Source of the DNA: Acanthamoeba castellanii str. Neff
Taxonomy: Eukaryota > Discosea > Longamoebia > Acanthamoebidae
Assembly: GCF_000313135.1 (NCBI RefSeq)
Contig: NW_004457730.1
Location: forward strand, 39,856 to 91,621
Length of the DNA stretch: 51,766 nucleotides
Direction: 5' to 3'
Below the pieces are notes generated by a model that saw only the letters and a list, made by a program, of their open reading frames with translations, was not told where the DNA came from and ran no database searches. A program made the translations under genes and the position numbers. This document shows positions 1-18,661 of this stretch, one piece after another (position 1 is the first letter of the stretch; each line of letters starts with the position of its first letter).

Positions 1-468
1 TGGAGACGTGTGCGGACGACCTCAAGCGGACAGGTGATGACAGTTCCCGTAGCACCGCCAATCCTAAGAAAAATAATCCGATCAGATTAGCGAATATTGG
101 CTAGCAGGCTTGTTGAAGGAGAACAGCAGACCACCCTCGGCACTATGCCAAAGGACAGGCACAGTCATCTCAAATTTTAAAAAAATCAACAAACATAGAA
201 TCAAAAGAAAGAATCGGAGATTCTATAGAAATCTCAAATTCGTCGAATGATTGAAATCGAGAACGAATGGAGGGCAGGACACGTACGCGCCGGCCAGGAG
301 GTGCACGTAGGTACTCTGCGCCTTGTGCTTCTTGTGCGTGGTCGTCACGGGAGGTGATTGAGATGGCGATTGAGATGCAACGGTGATTTGGGCCTTGAAT
401 CTCTCGGGCGGTGCCGCTGGCGGCTCTGCGGGAGGGCGATGCGGGGCAGGTGCAAGCGACGTCGTCAT
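1..468 (-). CDS. Mitochondrial carrier (SLC25) family protein, N-terminal part, runs off left edge
   Basis: Two exons are visible. Exon 1 runs from the ATG at 468 to 287 and encodes a Pro/Ala-rich leader followed by YVHLLAGA. The intron runs 286 to 64, with donor GTACGT and acceptor TTCTTAG. Exon 2 runs 63 to 1 and continues in frame as IGGATGTVITC then PLEVVRTRL. The last stretch fits the carrier signature P-x-[DE]-x-x-[KR]-x-[RK] at the end of transmembrane helix 1. Family members exchange metabolites across the mitochondrial inner membrane. The HLLAG...TCPLEV..TRL pattern is most like the pyrimidine-nucleotide carriers (SLC25A33/A36, yeast Rim2), but the substrate cannot be fixed from one helix. 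The rest of the gene lies outside the window. Confidence 0.75.
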
Positions 469-1400
469 CGTGTGTTCAGTGTGTGTATGAGTGAATGGCC
501 GTGCTAACTAAAGCAGCTTCGGTAGTGGTTGGTAGTGGCTAGTGCTTTGTCTCGAACTGCAGGTGAGTTCGCTTGTCTCTTTCGCGGGGTTTAGGCGACT
601 TGAATTCGTGTCGACATCAGAAGTCGTTGGCAGGTGCTGCCCGCAAATTGCCTGGTTTTCTCTTTTCTCAGCTGAAATTTCGAGGCAGGCCCGGTGGGCT
701 TGGCCGCTTGTGGGACGATCGGGACGACAGGGACGCTGGGACACCCAGCAGACCGACTGCTGATGGAGTGGAAGTGGTCGGGAGATGTAACGGCATGCCA
801 CGCGAGGATCAAGGATTGCAATCCAAGCCGGGAGAGCGCCCGGAAGCGGGCCCGATGAGGCAGGATCGGTTGGTTGTGTCGTCTTGAGGCCGTGGCTGTT
901 CCACTGAAAGCTCAACAAGGATCCAAAGCGACAATGGTGTGGCATGTGAGCTCCGCAGTACTACATGTCGGTTGCCCTGCGATGACATTGCGTTTTGGGC
1001 ACAACTTCCACCTGCCCACCACTGTCCTTCAGATTTTCAGTCCCATACCCAGAGACAGTTTGTTCGACATCCACACCACATTTGTGATTTACCTTCCTGC
1101 CTCTCCAGTAGCACACTGGCGATCAAGACGGGGGCGACCACCTTGTGGCCACACTTCACCAGCGCCTCCGTAATAACTACAGCCCAATTGTTTTGTGGCG
1201 TGGTGTACAGTCAACACACTTGTTGGTCTTCTTCCTACTCGCACAAACAAACCGCAAAATACATCCACCACGCTCTGGCCGACCCACACCTTTCCTCCTT
1301 GATGTCCTTCTTGAGCGCTCTTCGGTCAAGTCGGTCAAACCACCCACACACTCTCTCGCTCTCCCCTCCTCCTCTTACCCTCTCCTCGTTCTTCCTTCGC
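469..1400. other. Intergenic region between carrier start and topoisomerase stop
   Basis: Both flanking genes are on the minus strand, so this interval holds the topoisomerase 3' region and the promoter of the carrier. Open frames exist on both strands, but none shows a recognisable domain or a consistent splice pattern. I see no RNA gene. Confidence 0.5.
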
Positions 1401-4181
1401 CTAGTACTTGAAGTCGGCATCGACGTCCATGGCCCAGGGGAACTTGTCACGAAGAGTCTTGGAGAAGATCTTCTCGATCGGCACCTGTGAGCACAAACAC
1501 ACAAAGCATAGCATAGCATAGCTGGCGTCAGCCTCGTGCCACAACAACAACTAACGCGCAAGGTCACAATCAAACAATGTTGATCGGATGGGCTACGTAC
1601 GTCGTGCTTCTTGCACCAGGCGGCGGTGATCCTGGGATCCATGTAGTTGATCTTGGAGGTGCCGAGGGCGATGGTCTTGAGCTCGTCCTTCTGCTCGATC
1701 TCGACCTTGCGGTTCTTGATGCGCTCATCGAGCTTCTGGATGGCCTTCTTGATGCGGGTCCGGTCGGTAGGCAGCGACGCCTTCTTCTTCTTTTTGGGCG
1801 TGCCGTCCTCGTTGTTCTCCTCCTCGGACTCCGACTCGGACTCGGGCAGGGGCTTGCCGGCCTTGACCAGCTCGTACCGGTGCTGGAGCTTCTTCTTCTC
1901 GGCCTCGAGTTCCTCCACCAGATTCTTCAGCTTCTCCATCTGCGCCGAGTGGGACTTCGGGACGGACCTCTGATGGTTACACAGAATCGCCACTTGTCTG
2001 TTGGCCCTGTTGTAATGCAGCACCTGCACACCAACATCAACATCAGCGCAAGTACAGTCGAGTGTCGTGCGTGTGTGTCGTGCTGTAGTGCGTGCGTGTG
2101 TGTTGTGTGCGTGAAACAGAGTGAGTACCTTCTCGGCTACGTTGAGGTCGCGGGGCATGGGCTTGTTTAGTTCCTGCTGGAGGGTGAACGAGGCGTTGTA
2201 GGTACGGAACACCTTGGCGGTGAGACCCGGCATGAGGGACTTGAGGTAGGAGTTGAGGTTGGTCGTGGTGAGGCGGTCGAAGAGGTCGTCGGCCGGCTTC
2301 TTGCCCTTGCGGAAGAGGCAGAAGTTCTTGAAGATGACGCGCGGCACCTCGGTCGAGTTCTCGTAGCGCATGGAGTCCTTACCCAGGAAGTCGAACTTGA
2401 TGGTGGCCGGCTCGATGCACTCGACGTGCTCGACGCGAAGCGAGCAGCAGCCCACGGTGTCGGCCTCGTCGTCGCCCTTCTCGTTACCGACACGGAGAGC
2501 GAGGTGGTCGATCACCCACAGCGCGGTGGCGCGCTGACGCTCGAGCTTCTCCTTGGACTTGAGGTCCTTCATGTAGTTCTTGCGGATCTTGTCGATGTGG
2601 TTCTTGAGCTTGCGCGAGGTCTCGAACTTCTTCATGTCCGACTGGCCCTTGATGTGCGAGCTGGCCGACAGCCACACGTACTTGAAGCCGCCGTTGATGG
2701 TCTCCTTCCACATGGCGAGCCAGGTCACGGTGTTGTTGTGCGTCACCGTGCCCCACTTGTGGCCGGGGATCGGGCACTTGGGCACCTTGGCGTCCTTGCC
2801 GATGTTGATCGTGACGTCCTCCGGCATGATGCGCTTCTTCAGGTGGCCCGTCTTCGGGTGCGCGCCGCGGCCCAGGAACAGACCGGGCGGCTCGACCCTG
2901 TAGTTGCCGATCTTGACCTTGTGGCCGTCGACCAGCGCGAATCCGTACTTCTCGGTGATCTTCTCCTTCTCCTCCTTCTCCTTCTGCTTGTCCTCCTTGG
3001 TGCGCGTCTTCTTCTCCTCCTTGCGCTGCTGCAGGAAGGCGTTGATCTTGGTGAAGTCGCACAGGTCGAACTTGGTCACGCGCTTGTAGACGGCCGGCGT
3101 CGACTTGAGCAGCGCGCGGAAGTCCTTGAAGAAGTTCTCGTTGAAGGTCTTCTTCTTGACGTGGTCCGTCTCCAGGTACTGCGCGTAGTACGTCGCGGCC
3201 TCCTCCTGCTCGCTGGTCAGCTCCACGGGCTCGCCGTCGTAGTAGAGCTTGACGCCGTGGGGCTCATACGCGGGCGGGAACAGCACGCCGTTCCACTCGA
3301 GCGTGGTCCACTTGATGCCCTCCTCGTCGCCGTCCTTCTTCTCCAGCCACCACTTCCACTCGGACGACTCGCCCTCCTCGGTCTTGGCCTTCTTCGACGC
3401 GCGGCCGCCCTTGGCGGTCTTGGCCTTGCCCTTGGAGGGCTTCTCCTCTTCCTCATCGTCGTCGGCCTTCCTCTTGCGCGACGACGACGACTTGGAGGAG
3501 GATGAAGATGACCTGCTGCTACTGCTCTTCTTGTCCTTCTTCAACGAAGATGAAGAGGAACTGCTCCTCTTGCTACTGCTACTGCTGCTGCTCCTCTTCT
3601 TCTTGTCCTTCTTCTCTTCCTCCTCGTCCTCGAAGTCGTCTTCGTCTTCATCGCGCCTCGAACGCTTCTTCGACGATGACGCAGATCGCGAGGAGCTCTT
3701 CTTCTCGGCGAAGTCGTCCTCGTCCTCTTGTTCCTCCTTCACACTTCGCTTGCTGCTCGATCTCTGCTTTTTAATAGCAAATATTAAAACTTAAAAATCA
3801 AAGCAATCAAAGCAAATCAAAAGGAAAATGGAAATGCGTGAACAGAGAAGAAAAGGAAAGAAGGAAAACTGGGTTTGAGAGCGTACAGAAGAGGAAACCG
3901 TGTTTCTTTGTTTCTTCATCTTTCGGTTCAGGCTTGATGGGAGCTGCCGCTTGGGCTGGGGTTGGCTTGGCGCTGGCCTGAGTGGAGGTTGATGATGCCG
4001 GCGTGGTGGTGGGTTCGATTTCCATCGAATGAACGGGAGGCCTGTTGGTCGAGGTGACATGCTTCTCGACCGCTGCGACCACGGCCGCCGCCACTGCCGG
4101 GGCGATCGTGGGGGCGGTGGGAAGGGGATAGTATTCCTCCTCCTCATCGTCTGACATCACGATCCTCTTCTTGGCGCTCAT
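1401..4181 (-). CDS. TOP1: DNA topoisomerase I, eukaryotic type IB
   Basis: The enzyme relaxes supercoils by transient nicking, with a 3'-phosphotyrosine intermediate, in the nucleus. Exon 1 (from the ATG at 4181 to about 3900) encodes an acidic start ([16 protein letters not shown]) and a Pro/Ala-rich stretch. The next exon (about 3770-2129) gives a Ser/Lys/Asp-rich linker and then the conserved core. The third exon is 2023-1601 and the last 1484-1401; introns 2128-2024 and 1600-1485 keep frame. All five catalytic residues of the family are visible: Arg in LALRVGNEK, Lys in [11 protein letters not shown], Arg in FRTYNAS, His in CNHQR, and the nucleophile Tyr in SKINYMDPR (near 1640). The protein ends DADFKY, as expected. 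The first intron is only approximate: the obvious donor after HGFLF and the acceptor near 3770 differ in phase, so there may be another small exon or an indel. Confidence 0.95.
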
Positions 4182-4919
4182 TCTACCAACCGATTGGTTA
4201 ACTCTCGATCTTCTTTGGGAGATGCTTTAATGTCTCTAATGCTCGTCTCTATATATGCACGTATCGTGTATCAGGAGTGTTGGTGCAAAAATGTACGAGA
4301 TGGAATGTGTGTACAAGGAAGGCGAAAAAGTTAATGTCAGTTGTGAATGGTGAAGTCGAAGGATCTGGCGTACCCTCAGTGCGGGGCGGAGGTGCTTCGT
4401 GCGCCAAGTGTGATCAGACTCTGTCGTTTCGCCGGCACGAGACGAAAGAAAAATCCCAAGTCCGGTGGACTTAGCCGTTTCAGCGCCAGTGGCGGTCGAC
4501 AAGAATTCGCCAAACGGCTCTCCCCGGAAAAACAAACCGAATTGCTAAGGGCCGAATTGAACAATTCGAAACATTTAAAAACAAATAAATAGTTTTTTGG
4601 TTGTGATGTTACGGGAGGATCAGGCGAAGGTGAGTTGGCTGACGGCGAGTGGCGAGGGAGAAGGCGAAGGCGAGGAGGCAGGCGAAGAGGGTGAGGGAGA
4701 GGGTGGTGGTTGTGCCATGTGCCAAGTGCGCGGTCGGTCCACGTTGCCGCTGGCGCGCATCCACATTTGCGGCACAGGCGGCGACGCCTCGCCAATGCTG
4801 GCGGCATTGTCGCCCTCTTCCGAAGCTTCAAGCACGCCTGGTGCCTCTTTCGACACTGTCGGCACCGCACCACTGCACGTTGTACGCCATGTCAACACGA
4901 CACACATGACACACTAAAT
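4182..4919. other. Intergenic region upstream of topoisomerase I
   Basis: This is about 740 bases between the topoisomerase start and the stop codon of the RasGAP gene. It should contain the TOP1 promoter. Short Cys-containing open frames occur on both strands (for example plus 4347-4592 and minus 4376-4873), but none gives a domain I recognise or a convincing exon structure. I call no gene here. Confidence 0.45.
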
Positions 4920-7900
4920 TCACGAGCCCACGAACCTGGAGATATTGGAAAGCGATGATGATGGCGGCAGCGGCTTTTCGGGTGGACGCACGCCGAGGGC
5001 GTCGGCGCTCGACTGAAGGGAGGAGAGCGGCGAACCGGAGGAGGAAGAGGGTGAAGAGGAGAGAAGCGACATGGATGCGGAGAAGAGTCCCGCCGCGGTG
5101 GGCGAGTCGAGCGTGGAGGAAGGTGAGGTCGAATCCGCCGCCAGTTCGGCGGCGGTCGCGCTCTCCAGTCGGTCGATGCGGCGCACGATCGACTCGAAGG
5201 ACCGGAGCAGCTTGGCCAGCTCCTCAGAGTGCGCGGCCGAGCGGCGGGGTCCGGAACTCCCCGAGGCGCCCACCACTCCTGCAGAGACACACAGCCGCGA
5301 GTAAACAACTCAGTCACTACTACGACCGCCTGACGGCCGCTGTGCAGTGGGGGGGGGACGGTACGAATGGCGCCAAATTCGGAGGACTGCGAGGTAGCGG
5401 CGACGAAGAGAGACTCGATGCCGCGCTGAATGCTGTCCTTCTTCGTGTAGAGCTCGCCCAGCGACGGCGGCTCTGTGTGCGCCGGAGGCAGGAGTTCAGT
5501 ATAAGAGACAGCGACACACAATCAATCAAACGATCAAACGAGCAAACACTGTACCCGATGTCGACTTGGTGCTGATTTCGTCGCTGGCGGTGCCATCGAA
5601 GGAGTCGCCGCGTCGCTGCGAGCCCAAGGCAAGCGCTGAGCAATGGGGGAGGGAGGTGAGCAAAAAATATGCGAGGAATGCAAAAGGCGGGGAGCCGAGC
5701 GACGTACCGCTCCCGACGGTTCTGCGCGCGGGTTTGCTGGCGCGCGAGGGCACGGGCGGCGGCTCCCTCTTCTCGATTTGATTCACGTTGCCGCCGACTC
5801 GCCGGATCTCCTGGTGCAGGATTTCCTTCTGTCGCTGCCTCTCGCTGCGCTCCTTCTCGAGTTGGTCGGCGGCCCTCTGCTCCTTTCGAACCTCGCGCTG
5901 GTGCTCGCGCTCCTTGCGCTCCTTGTCCTTCTTCTCCTTGCGCTCGCGGTCGGCCTTTTCCTTCTTGATCTGCACCTTCTGGATGATCTTGCGCAGCTTG
6001 TGCTTCTTGGGCAGCGGCACGGGGCCCGTGATCTCGGGCATCGGTTGCGGGACCGGACAGCGAACGAGAATCTCCGTCAGCTGCTTGAACGGCGCCGCGC
6101 CCAAATTCTGCAAGCGTCAAGCCACACACAACGCACGGCACACGTTGTTAGCGCAGGTGACTCGATGAGTCGACTCACACAAGGGGGAGCATATAGGGAG
6201 AGCTCACCTTGGCAGGAGGCATGCTGGCCAGCTTGGAGCCGATGGCCGGCAGGTGTGAGCACAGAACGAAGTGGAGCGCGCGGACCTGCGGCACCATCTC
6301 CTCGAGAGGGACTTTTTCCAGCGCCTCCGACATCTGTGATATCAGTCGACAAAACAACGACCGCCCAACAATGATGAGCGTTCACTGTGCCAAGGCCTAC
6401 ACAAGGGCGAGCAATGCGGAGAATGCGGCCATGGTACCGTGGGAGGAGTGGAGAGGACTTCGAAGAAGGCTTCGGCGCAGACCATGTTGCTGGCGATGAA
6501 CCGGTTGATCTTGGTCATGTGCTGCTCCTTCTCACCGAATTCGACGCCGTTGGCCAGGTTCTGGATGACCTTCGACACCAGCACCAGGCCTCGCCTGCAC
6601 TCGGCCGAAATCTCCTTGTCCTCTGCTGGAAGACGAAGCGTTAATTTCAGTATTAAATTATAAAATTAAAATAGGTTCAATAATAAAAATAATAAAACTA
6701 ATAAATTTCGAGGGACGAACCATCGATGAGGCCGTAGCGCTCGGGGCTGACGATAGCGGGGCAGATGAAACGAAGGAAGAAGAAGCCCGAGAGGACTGAG
6801 TACTTGCTCTCGGGGAACTTCTGGACAACCTCCTTGTGCAAGTGGTGACAAATCACTCTGGTGGCGATATGATCGTGTTAGTTCGACGCTGCGTGTGCGT
6901 GTGCGTGTGCGTGTGCGAGTGCGAGGTGTATTGTGCTGCGTACCGCAGAGGCATCGGGCATTGTGCGATTGAATTAGTGATGGTGCCGAGGAAGATTGAA
7001 CACAGTTGCTCCAGGTTCTCGATGTTCTTCTCCAGGATCTGCTCGGGCTGTATGCGGATGGGGTCGACTGCGGCGGCGTTTTGTTATGTTTTTTTGTTGT
7101 TGAGCGGAGGGTTGCGGTGACATGGTTGAAGAACAATTATCATTATAAGCAAAGGGGCCGGTGTGTGTACCTTCGAGAGACTTCCCCTTGGCGTAGGTGT
7201 CGACAACCAGCTCGACGAGGTGGTGCAAGGTGTCGACGAGATAGGTCTTGCCCACGATCTGGCAGTACACCGAGAGGAGGTGCGACGCGATGTCGTTGCC
7301 ACGGAACAGTGTCGACTCGAGCACTTTTCCTGTAGACAAAACGCATACCAATGAGCCGCAGAGGCGAGCCGATGTTAGATGTGGGAACGACTGCAGCGTA
7401 CCCGTAGCACGGACTTCGTCGGCGATCAGGGAGAAGAGCAGGGGGAGGGAGCGGTTGGGGAAAGCGCGCAGGATCTCCATGTAGGCTCGCGCCGTCCGCT
7501 CCACTTCGGCCGCGCTTTCGATGCAGCCGCACAGCGCCTCGACGATGCGCAGACCGCACTCACCTTTCCATGTAAAATGAGAGAATAAGAATAACAACAA
7601 TGATAATATGGATTTTAAGGAATAATAAGCGAAAGGCCGGTGAAGTACTGAGTCCAAGCAGGTCGGCCAGCGCGAGATAGCCGGGCGACAGGTGATTCTC
7701 GTCTTCGCCGACCGCGGGCACGACGGCCTCCGTGGCGTCGGCAGTCGTGCTGGCCACAGCGATCGCAGCCGCAGATGCCACAGCGATTGAGGAGCCCGAG
7801 GTGTTGCCGCCGCCTGCTTGGGAGGAGTGAGTTTGTGGGTGCGAGTGGTGACGAAGAGGCCCTTTACGCACCGCTTGCAGGGACGCATCGCACGTAGTCC

Positions 7901-10900
7901 ACGTCGAACAGGCCCTGGCTTCGGGTACGTTCGTTGTAGCCCAACAGCAGGCGACTCGGGTTGCCGGCCTTGGGCTTCTTCTTGCCAAGAACCACAATCC
8001 TGTCGCCCTCGCGGAAGGACAAGTACTTTTGTACGCGATGCACCCAGGGCGCCTATTGCGATGGCGTAGCTCCAAGGTCGGTACACACCGCACACAGACA
8101 CACACGGCGCACACACACACACACGACATATCAATGGAGTTTCAATAGCTTACCTGGCTGCCGGTTCGGATGCCCGCGTTGTTTCCGTCCAACGCCTGCT
8201 GAAGTGGTGGCTCGGCTGAACATGGAGGAAAGGCGTCAGAATTCTTTGCTTTAAGCGGAGGCGGCGACTCGAAGGAGAGAGGTGCGTACCATCTTTGCCG
8301 CTTTCCCCCTCGAAATCGTCCTTGTTGTGCTTGGCAAACAGCTTCTCCTGGTTCCACGCGCAGTTGTAACTGTACAGAGCAGACACCACGAAGGGCGAGG
8401 ACAGTCCCCCGTGACGCCCAGCCAGCTGCTCCGATGCTCGCGCCACGTCTGCCATAAATTGAAGAAAAATATAAAAGATTTAAGGTAAATAAAGAGAATA
8501 AATAAAAATAGTAAGGGAATGTGAATAACGCAAAAGGGGGAGACGGAGCACCTTGGATGTGTCGGCCGAGCCGCGAGATGAGCTTGACTTGCATCCGGTT
8601 GAGGGCTTTAATGGCCGTCGGAGGGATATAGCCCTTCGGATCCAGCTGTTGTTGTGTTAAACAGGGACGATCAATAAGGGACCGACCCTACGACACTACG
8701 CAGTGGTCACATTTGCAACACAGGTACCTGGGAAATGGCGATGATGGTGGACGTGTTGTCGGGAGCGGGTACGATCAAAAAGCCGGAGAGCTTCGTGCCC
8801 GCTCGAATGCAATTCTCACGCGAGGGCAACTCTCGGTTGTGAACCTAACACGACATCGCACAGCGCACGGTCAGCTTCGATGTCGGGACGTCCCCGTTGT
8901 GTGCGTGAAGGAGTACGGTGAGCAGCTGACTGTACCGAACGGTATAAATATACACAGGTGCCGTCGCTGAAGCGCTTGGCCGTGCGGAACACGAGGAGAT
9001 CGCGCGCCTGTACATTGCGTCCTCCTGCACGCGGGGTGACGGGTACGTGAGAAGAAGAGTCCATGCGAAGACGACAAGAGAGCATTTGCGCATACCTGGT
9101 ATCCACAACTCGATGCGAAGGAGTTGGCCCACGTTTCGCACATTCTTCTCCACCCGGCCGACGCCGTAGAGGTCATCCCACATGCTGCGTTCGTCGAGCG
9201 ACATCATAAAGTCAAGCACCTGCATGCAGACGCGTATGTCAGTGGCAAGCAAGCAGTGGCCACCCCCCATTCAGCACGACACACACACACACACACACAA
9301 CACACGACACAAACAACACGCGGTCACATCAGGTGTATATTATACCTTATGCGAGGGCGCAGGGACGACGCCGATTCCGCGGCAAGCGGGCAGAGAGCCG
9401 TTGTTGAAGGTCATTTGTGAGATCCTCACGCCGTCCTCCTCGCTCTCCTCTTCCCACTTCCCTCGCTCCCACATGCCCTGCACCAGCCCGTTCACTAACG
9501 GCCATAGGGGGACGAGTGGTAATTAATCAACTAGTACTCCGGCGAGGCTGATGATTGGGTGCGTACGCTCTGGCGGGGCGACTGTGACGCCGGACGACGC
9601 CGACGAGTAGCGAATGAACTCGGCAAACACAACGTCGGGAATGAGGAACATGCTCTGCTTCAGATTCTGCACCGCTCTCCCCTCCTTGGCCTGGCAGAGC
9701 GAAAAAGAATTAAAGGATTAAAATAAAGGAAAATAAATAAAATAAAATGCATTATTAGGGAGCAGAGAAAATATGTGTACCGCTTCCTCGTCTTTGGGCG
9801 TGGGTTGCGGCGGTGTGTTCTTCCAGGCTTCGACTTCCATGTCGCACGTGAGGACCGAGTGGAAGAGCTTCTTCAGGAAGAACGAATACGATATGTCCTT
9901 GGTGATGACCCGCCACACCTGTCGCACATCGGCCGGATCGAAAGAAAGAAAGAGAGCGAGTAGTGGATTTAGAGTTGAACTCCCTCACTGATTTGCTCAC
10001 GCGCCGAGAAGCAGGAGACTGACGAGCGTACCTCGGCCTGCGCGCCCTCGAACAGGAGCGGATGGAGTGGGGCGTCCTTCTTCGCGAACTGGGACTCGAT
10101 GTCGCTCAGAATGGAGGGGCTGACCACCACCGGCGCGTCCGAAGGCCGCGGGGATTTCGGGCGTGCACTCGCGGCGGCGGGCGAGACAGCGCACTGCGAC
10201 GGTCGCAGGTACTTGGCGTACAGTGCCGCCGCGAAGTCTCGTCGCACCCGGTGCGCCTCCGGTGACGTGCACACCTGCACACACCGGCGATGAGAAGGAG
10301 AACAGGAATAACAATAACAACAAAAACAATAACAATAACAAAAATGATAGTTACGAGTGGCGGTGAAACAAGGGCACTTATCAGAGGCGCGTGCAACATA
10401 CGTTGGCTGATCGCTTGAAGTTGTCGGCCAGCAGCCAGAAGGCGAATGCGTCGAGGTTGACCATATCGTCCTCCTCCATGGTCGAATTTTTGCGTGCGAG
10501 CTGAGACGAAGCGGAGGAGTTGGCCTCCTCCTGGAACGTCTTGATCAGGAACTCGCGATTCCTCGACCTGCACCCGAATAATGAATCAATCGATGCATGC
10601 GTGCTAGGTGCGTGCGTGCAAGAAAATGGAGAGATTGCCGAGGAGGCACCTCGGACTCTGTGGGCGAGGTCCGTTCTTCTCCTTCGACCGATCGCCCTTG
10701 CGCTCGCTGCTCTTTTGGACCTGTATGGTCGCCTGCAGGGCCGCCATGTTGAGCGAGAGACCGCTCTTGGGCGTCTGTGCAGAATAATAGCACACAACAC
10801 ACAACACACAACACACAACACACAACACACAACACACAACACACAACACACAACACACAACACACAACACACAACACACAACACACAACACACAACACAC

Positions 10901-12132
10901 AACACACAACACACAACACACAACACCACAAGGCGTCAGGATCGCGCTCGATCCAAGCAGGCAAGCAAGTCAGAGGGAGAAGAGAGCGAAGCGTTTCGTA
11001 CGAGGTCATTGTCGCTGTGCACTGAGGGCGATCGAGGCGACTTGCGCGTGCTGTTGGAGGGCGACGAGTGCGACGAGTAGGTGCCCCACTCGTCCGAGAT
11101 GGCCTCGAGGGAGAGGGACTCGGTCGACGACGAGTCGCCTGCGTGGCTGCTCTTCTTCGTGGCGGCCTTGTCGTCCGAGGAGCGCAGGAAGAGGGGCAGC
11201 GCGGGCCGGCCCATGTCGGTCAGCGCTCGCCGCGTCCTCTTCTTGTCGCTGAGGGTGAGCGGCTTGATGCCGTTGTTGGGGCTGCCGCTGCTGCCAACAC
11301 CATCTTCGTTGGCTTCATCTTCGTTGCCGCCTCCGCTGCTGCTTCGGTCGTCCGCCTTTTCCTTCTTGTTTTTCTTCTTGTCTTTCTCCTTCTTCTCCTT
11401 CTTGTCTTTCTTCTTGTTGCTGCGCGGCGAAGATGTGGATGGGAAGGGGGCCGAGGCGGCTTGTGGTCGCACGATCTCATCCTTGGCCTTGGTGAAGGAA
11501 GCGAGTGTTGGCTTGCGCCGCTGTTGGCTGTTGGGGTCGACAGTCATGGGCGGGCTCGATGAGAGATTGGGCGTAGGCGGAGATGAAGTCGTGGAGGTGG
11601 GATTGGGCTTCCACTTGACGCCACCGAAGAGCATGGCCTTCTGCTGCACGATCTTCGATCCCCTCTTGCGTCCAAGCGATCCGGTGGCCTCCCCTCCCTC
11701 TGCACAGGGCTGATCTTCGTCATCTTCGCTGTCGCTCGTGCCGAGATCAGGGAAATCGACGAGGCTGCCACTTCGTCCTCCTCGTTGCGATTCTGTGCTG
11801 CTACTTCGTCCTTGGATGACGTCCTTCTCGTAGAGCTGTTTCAATTCGCGCACGGAGGGCACCCTTAGCGGCGTCACCTTCACATTCGACGTGTAGGAAG
11901 AGGAGGAATCGATGGAAGCTGTAGAGCTGGAAGCAGAGGAAGAGGCAGATGAGGATCGAGGAGAGGTGCTCGAATTGGAAGTCGAATCCGTGGAGAAGAT
12001 GGAGGCCGCGGCGACCGCCACCCGCTTGCCCCTGCCGGACAGCGTGCCGAACAGGTTGAGCGTCTTTCTCGTCGTGCTGGTGGGTCCGCCTTCCATCGAT
12101 GGCCCGCCTCTGGAGCTCGTGGTCGCGCTCAT
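4920..12132 (-). CDS. RGS-START-(SH3-like)-RasGAP signalling protein, many exons
   Basis: The protein starts at 12132 with a Ser-rich, low-complexity exon (12132-11002). A split RGS domain follows at about 10.5-9.8 kb: FAFWLLADNFKRSAN, then RRDFAAALYAKYLRP, ILSDIESQFAKK and DISYSFFLKKLFHSVL. A START lipid-binding domain lies at about 9.25-8.55 kb (DFMMSLDERSMWDDLY, and PKGYIPPTAIKALNRM at its end). A possible SH3 lies at about 8.06-7.87 kb (KYLSFREGDRIVVLG to GLFDVDYVR). A RasGAP domain covers about 7.56-6.35 kb: arginine-finger segment LESTLFRGNDIASHLL, motif FLRFICPAIVSPE, and VIQNLANGVEFGEKE. The C-terminus is a Lys/Glu-rich helix (6113-5800) and a Ser-rich tail, stop at 4920. RasGAPs switch off Ras; RGS domains act on G-alpha subunits; START domains bind lipid. 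A link from heterotrimeric G protein or lipid to Ras is inferred. RasGAP is near certain, RGS and START good, SH3 tentative. Confidence 0.88.
10791..10927. repeat. Heptamer satellite (AACACAC)n in first intron of the RasGAP gene
   Basis: About 19 near-perfect copies of a 7-base unit fill the middle of intron 1 (10775-11001). Long frames that read through it on both strands are artefacts of the repeat. Confidence 0.9.
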
Positions 12133-13064
12133 CGAGAGGGACCCCCCGCCAAAGGCGCCTAATCGATCTTCCTTCCCTGCCGCTAATCACTTGTTGATAT
12201 GGGCAAGGTGGCGAGGCGTCGGTCTATTGAACCCCTCCCAGATCGGCCCTTAATCTCTTGTAGCGATTGACTTCTTCAGATCTCTCTATTTCTAGTTCCC
12301 TTCCGTAGTTCTTGTTGCTTCAACGCCTCGTATCGGGGCTCGCCCCTCGCCCTCTCCTTCCCCTCTTTCGGTCTCGTTCCAACAGGCAATAAGCCGCCCA
12401 CCGAAGTCAAGGCGAAAGCAAAGAGAGAAGAAGAACGAAAGCGAAGAGGAGAAGGCGCGACGCGTCTTTGTCTTCCTCCTTCCCTTCGTCGCGCAGCTGT
12501 TCTACAAGTCGAGTTGCGTTTGGGGCAGAAATAGAGCTGGGCCTTGAGCAAGTGCGCCGTGTCCGTGGTGCACTAGTCGTGGCACGACCGGAGCGCTGGT
12601 GGTACCTCACGTTTCGAACTCCCTGGCTACGTAACAGCTGGGAAAATTGGGTCACAACATCATGGTGGCCCGCACCCATCTGGTGGCAGATGATGGTGCC
12701 GGCCGTGACTGCCAGAGACTCGGCAAGTGCACGACCCGGGTCAGCAACGAGCAACGAGAACCCCCGTCAAGGTATTTTCGTTTTCCGTCCATTTTCCTTC
12801 CATACCTAATCGGGTCTACTAAATTACGCCGACCAGTGCCTGTTGGGTGAAGAAGACAAGGTTACTAGGCAGGCAACGGAGAGTGCTGCGTGTGTTCCGC
12901 AAGGGGGCGTGGTGGCGAATCGATTCAAAGAGAACCTCACCACTTGCCCCGACTGTTGCGCCTTCCAGGACTGGACTGTGGGCCACACCATCTTTGCGCT
13001 TTGCCCTCCCCTCCCACCTCGGTTCGCATCTCTAGCCCCCAGAGCATTTGCCGTACCTCTCTAG
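12133..13064. promoter_or_regulatory. Divergent intergenic region between RasGAP gene and myosin
   Basis: The two flanking genes start here and point away from each other, so both promoters and 5' leaders must lie within these ~930 bases. I see no clear TATA element or tRNA, and the open frames present lack recognisable domains. A shared promoter is inferred from layout only. Confidence 0.45.

Positions 13065-18661
<5,597 letters not shown>

Noticed and set aside
2426..3505. Long plus-strand frame opposite topoisomerase I
   Set aside because: It is Leu/Val-rich mirror coding of the topoisomerase exon; the minus strand holds the conserved core and active site.
3249..3794. Plus-strand frame with Asp, Glu and Leu runs
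   Set aside because: Antisense of the Ser/Lys/Asp-rich linker of topoisomerase I.
4236..4919. Small Cys-containing frames that might be a zinc-ribbon ribosomal protein
   Set aside because: No frame matches a ribosomal protein over more than a few residues, and no splice pattern joins them.
10791..10927. Regular short repeats that might suggest a CRISPR array
   Set aside because: The unit is 7 bases with no spacers; it is an intronic satellite in a eukaryotic gene.
12407..12809. Frames on both strands in the divergent promoter region
   Set aside because: No domain, no splice support, and they lie between two facing-away start codons.
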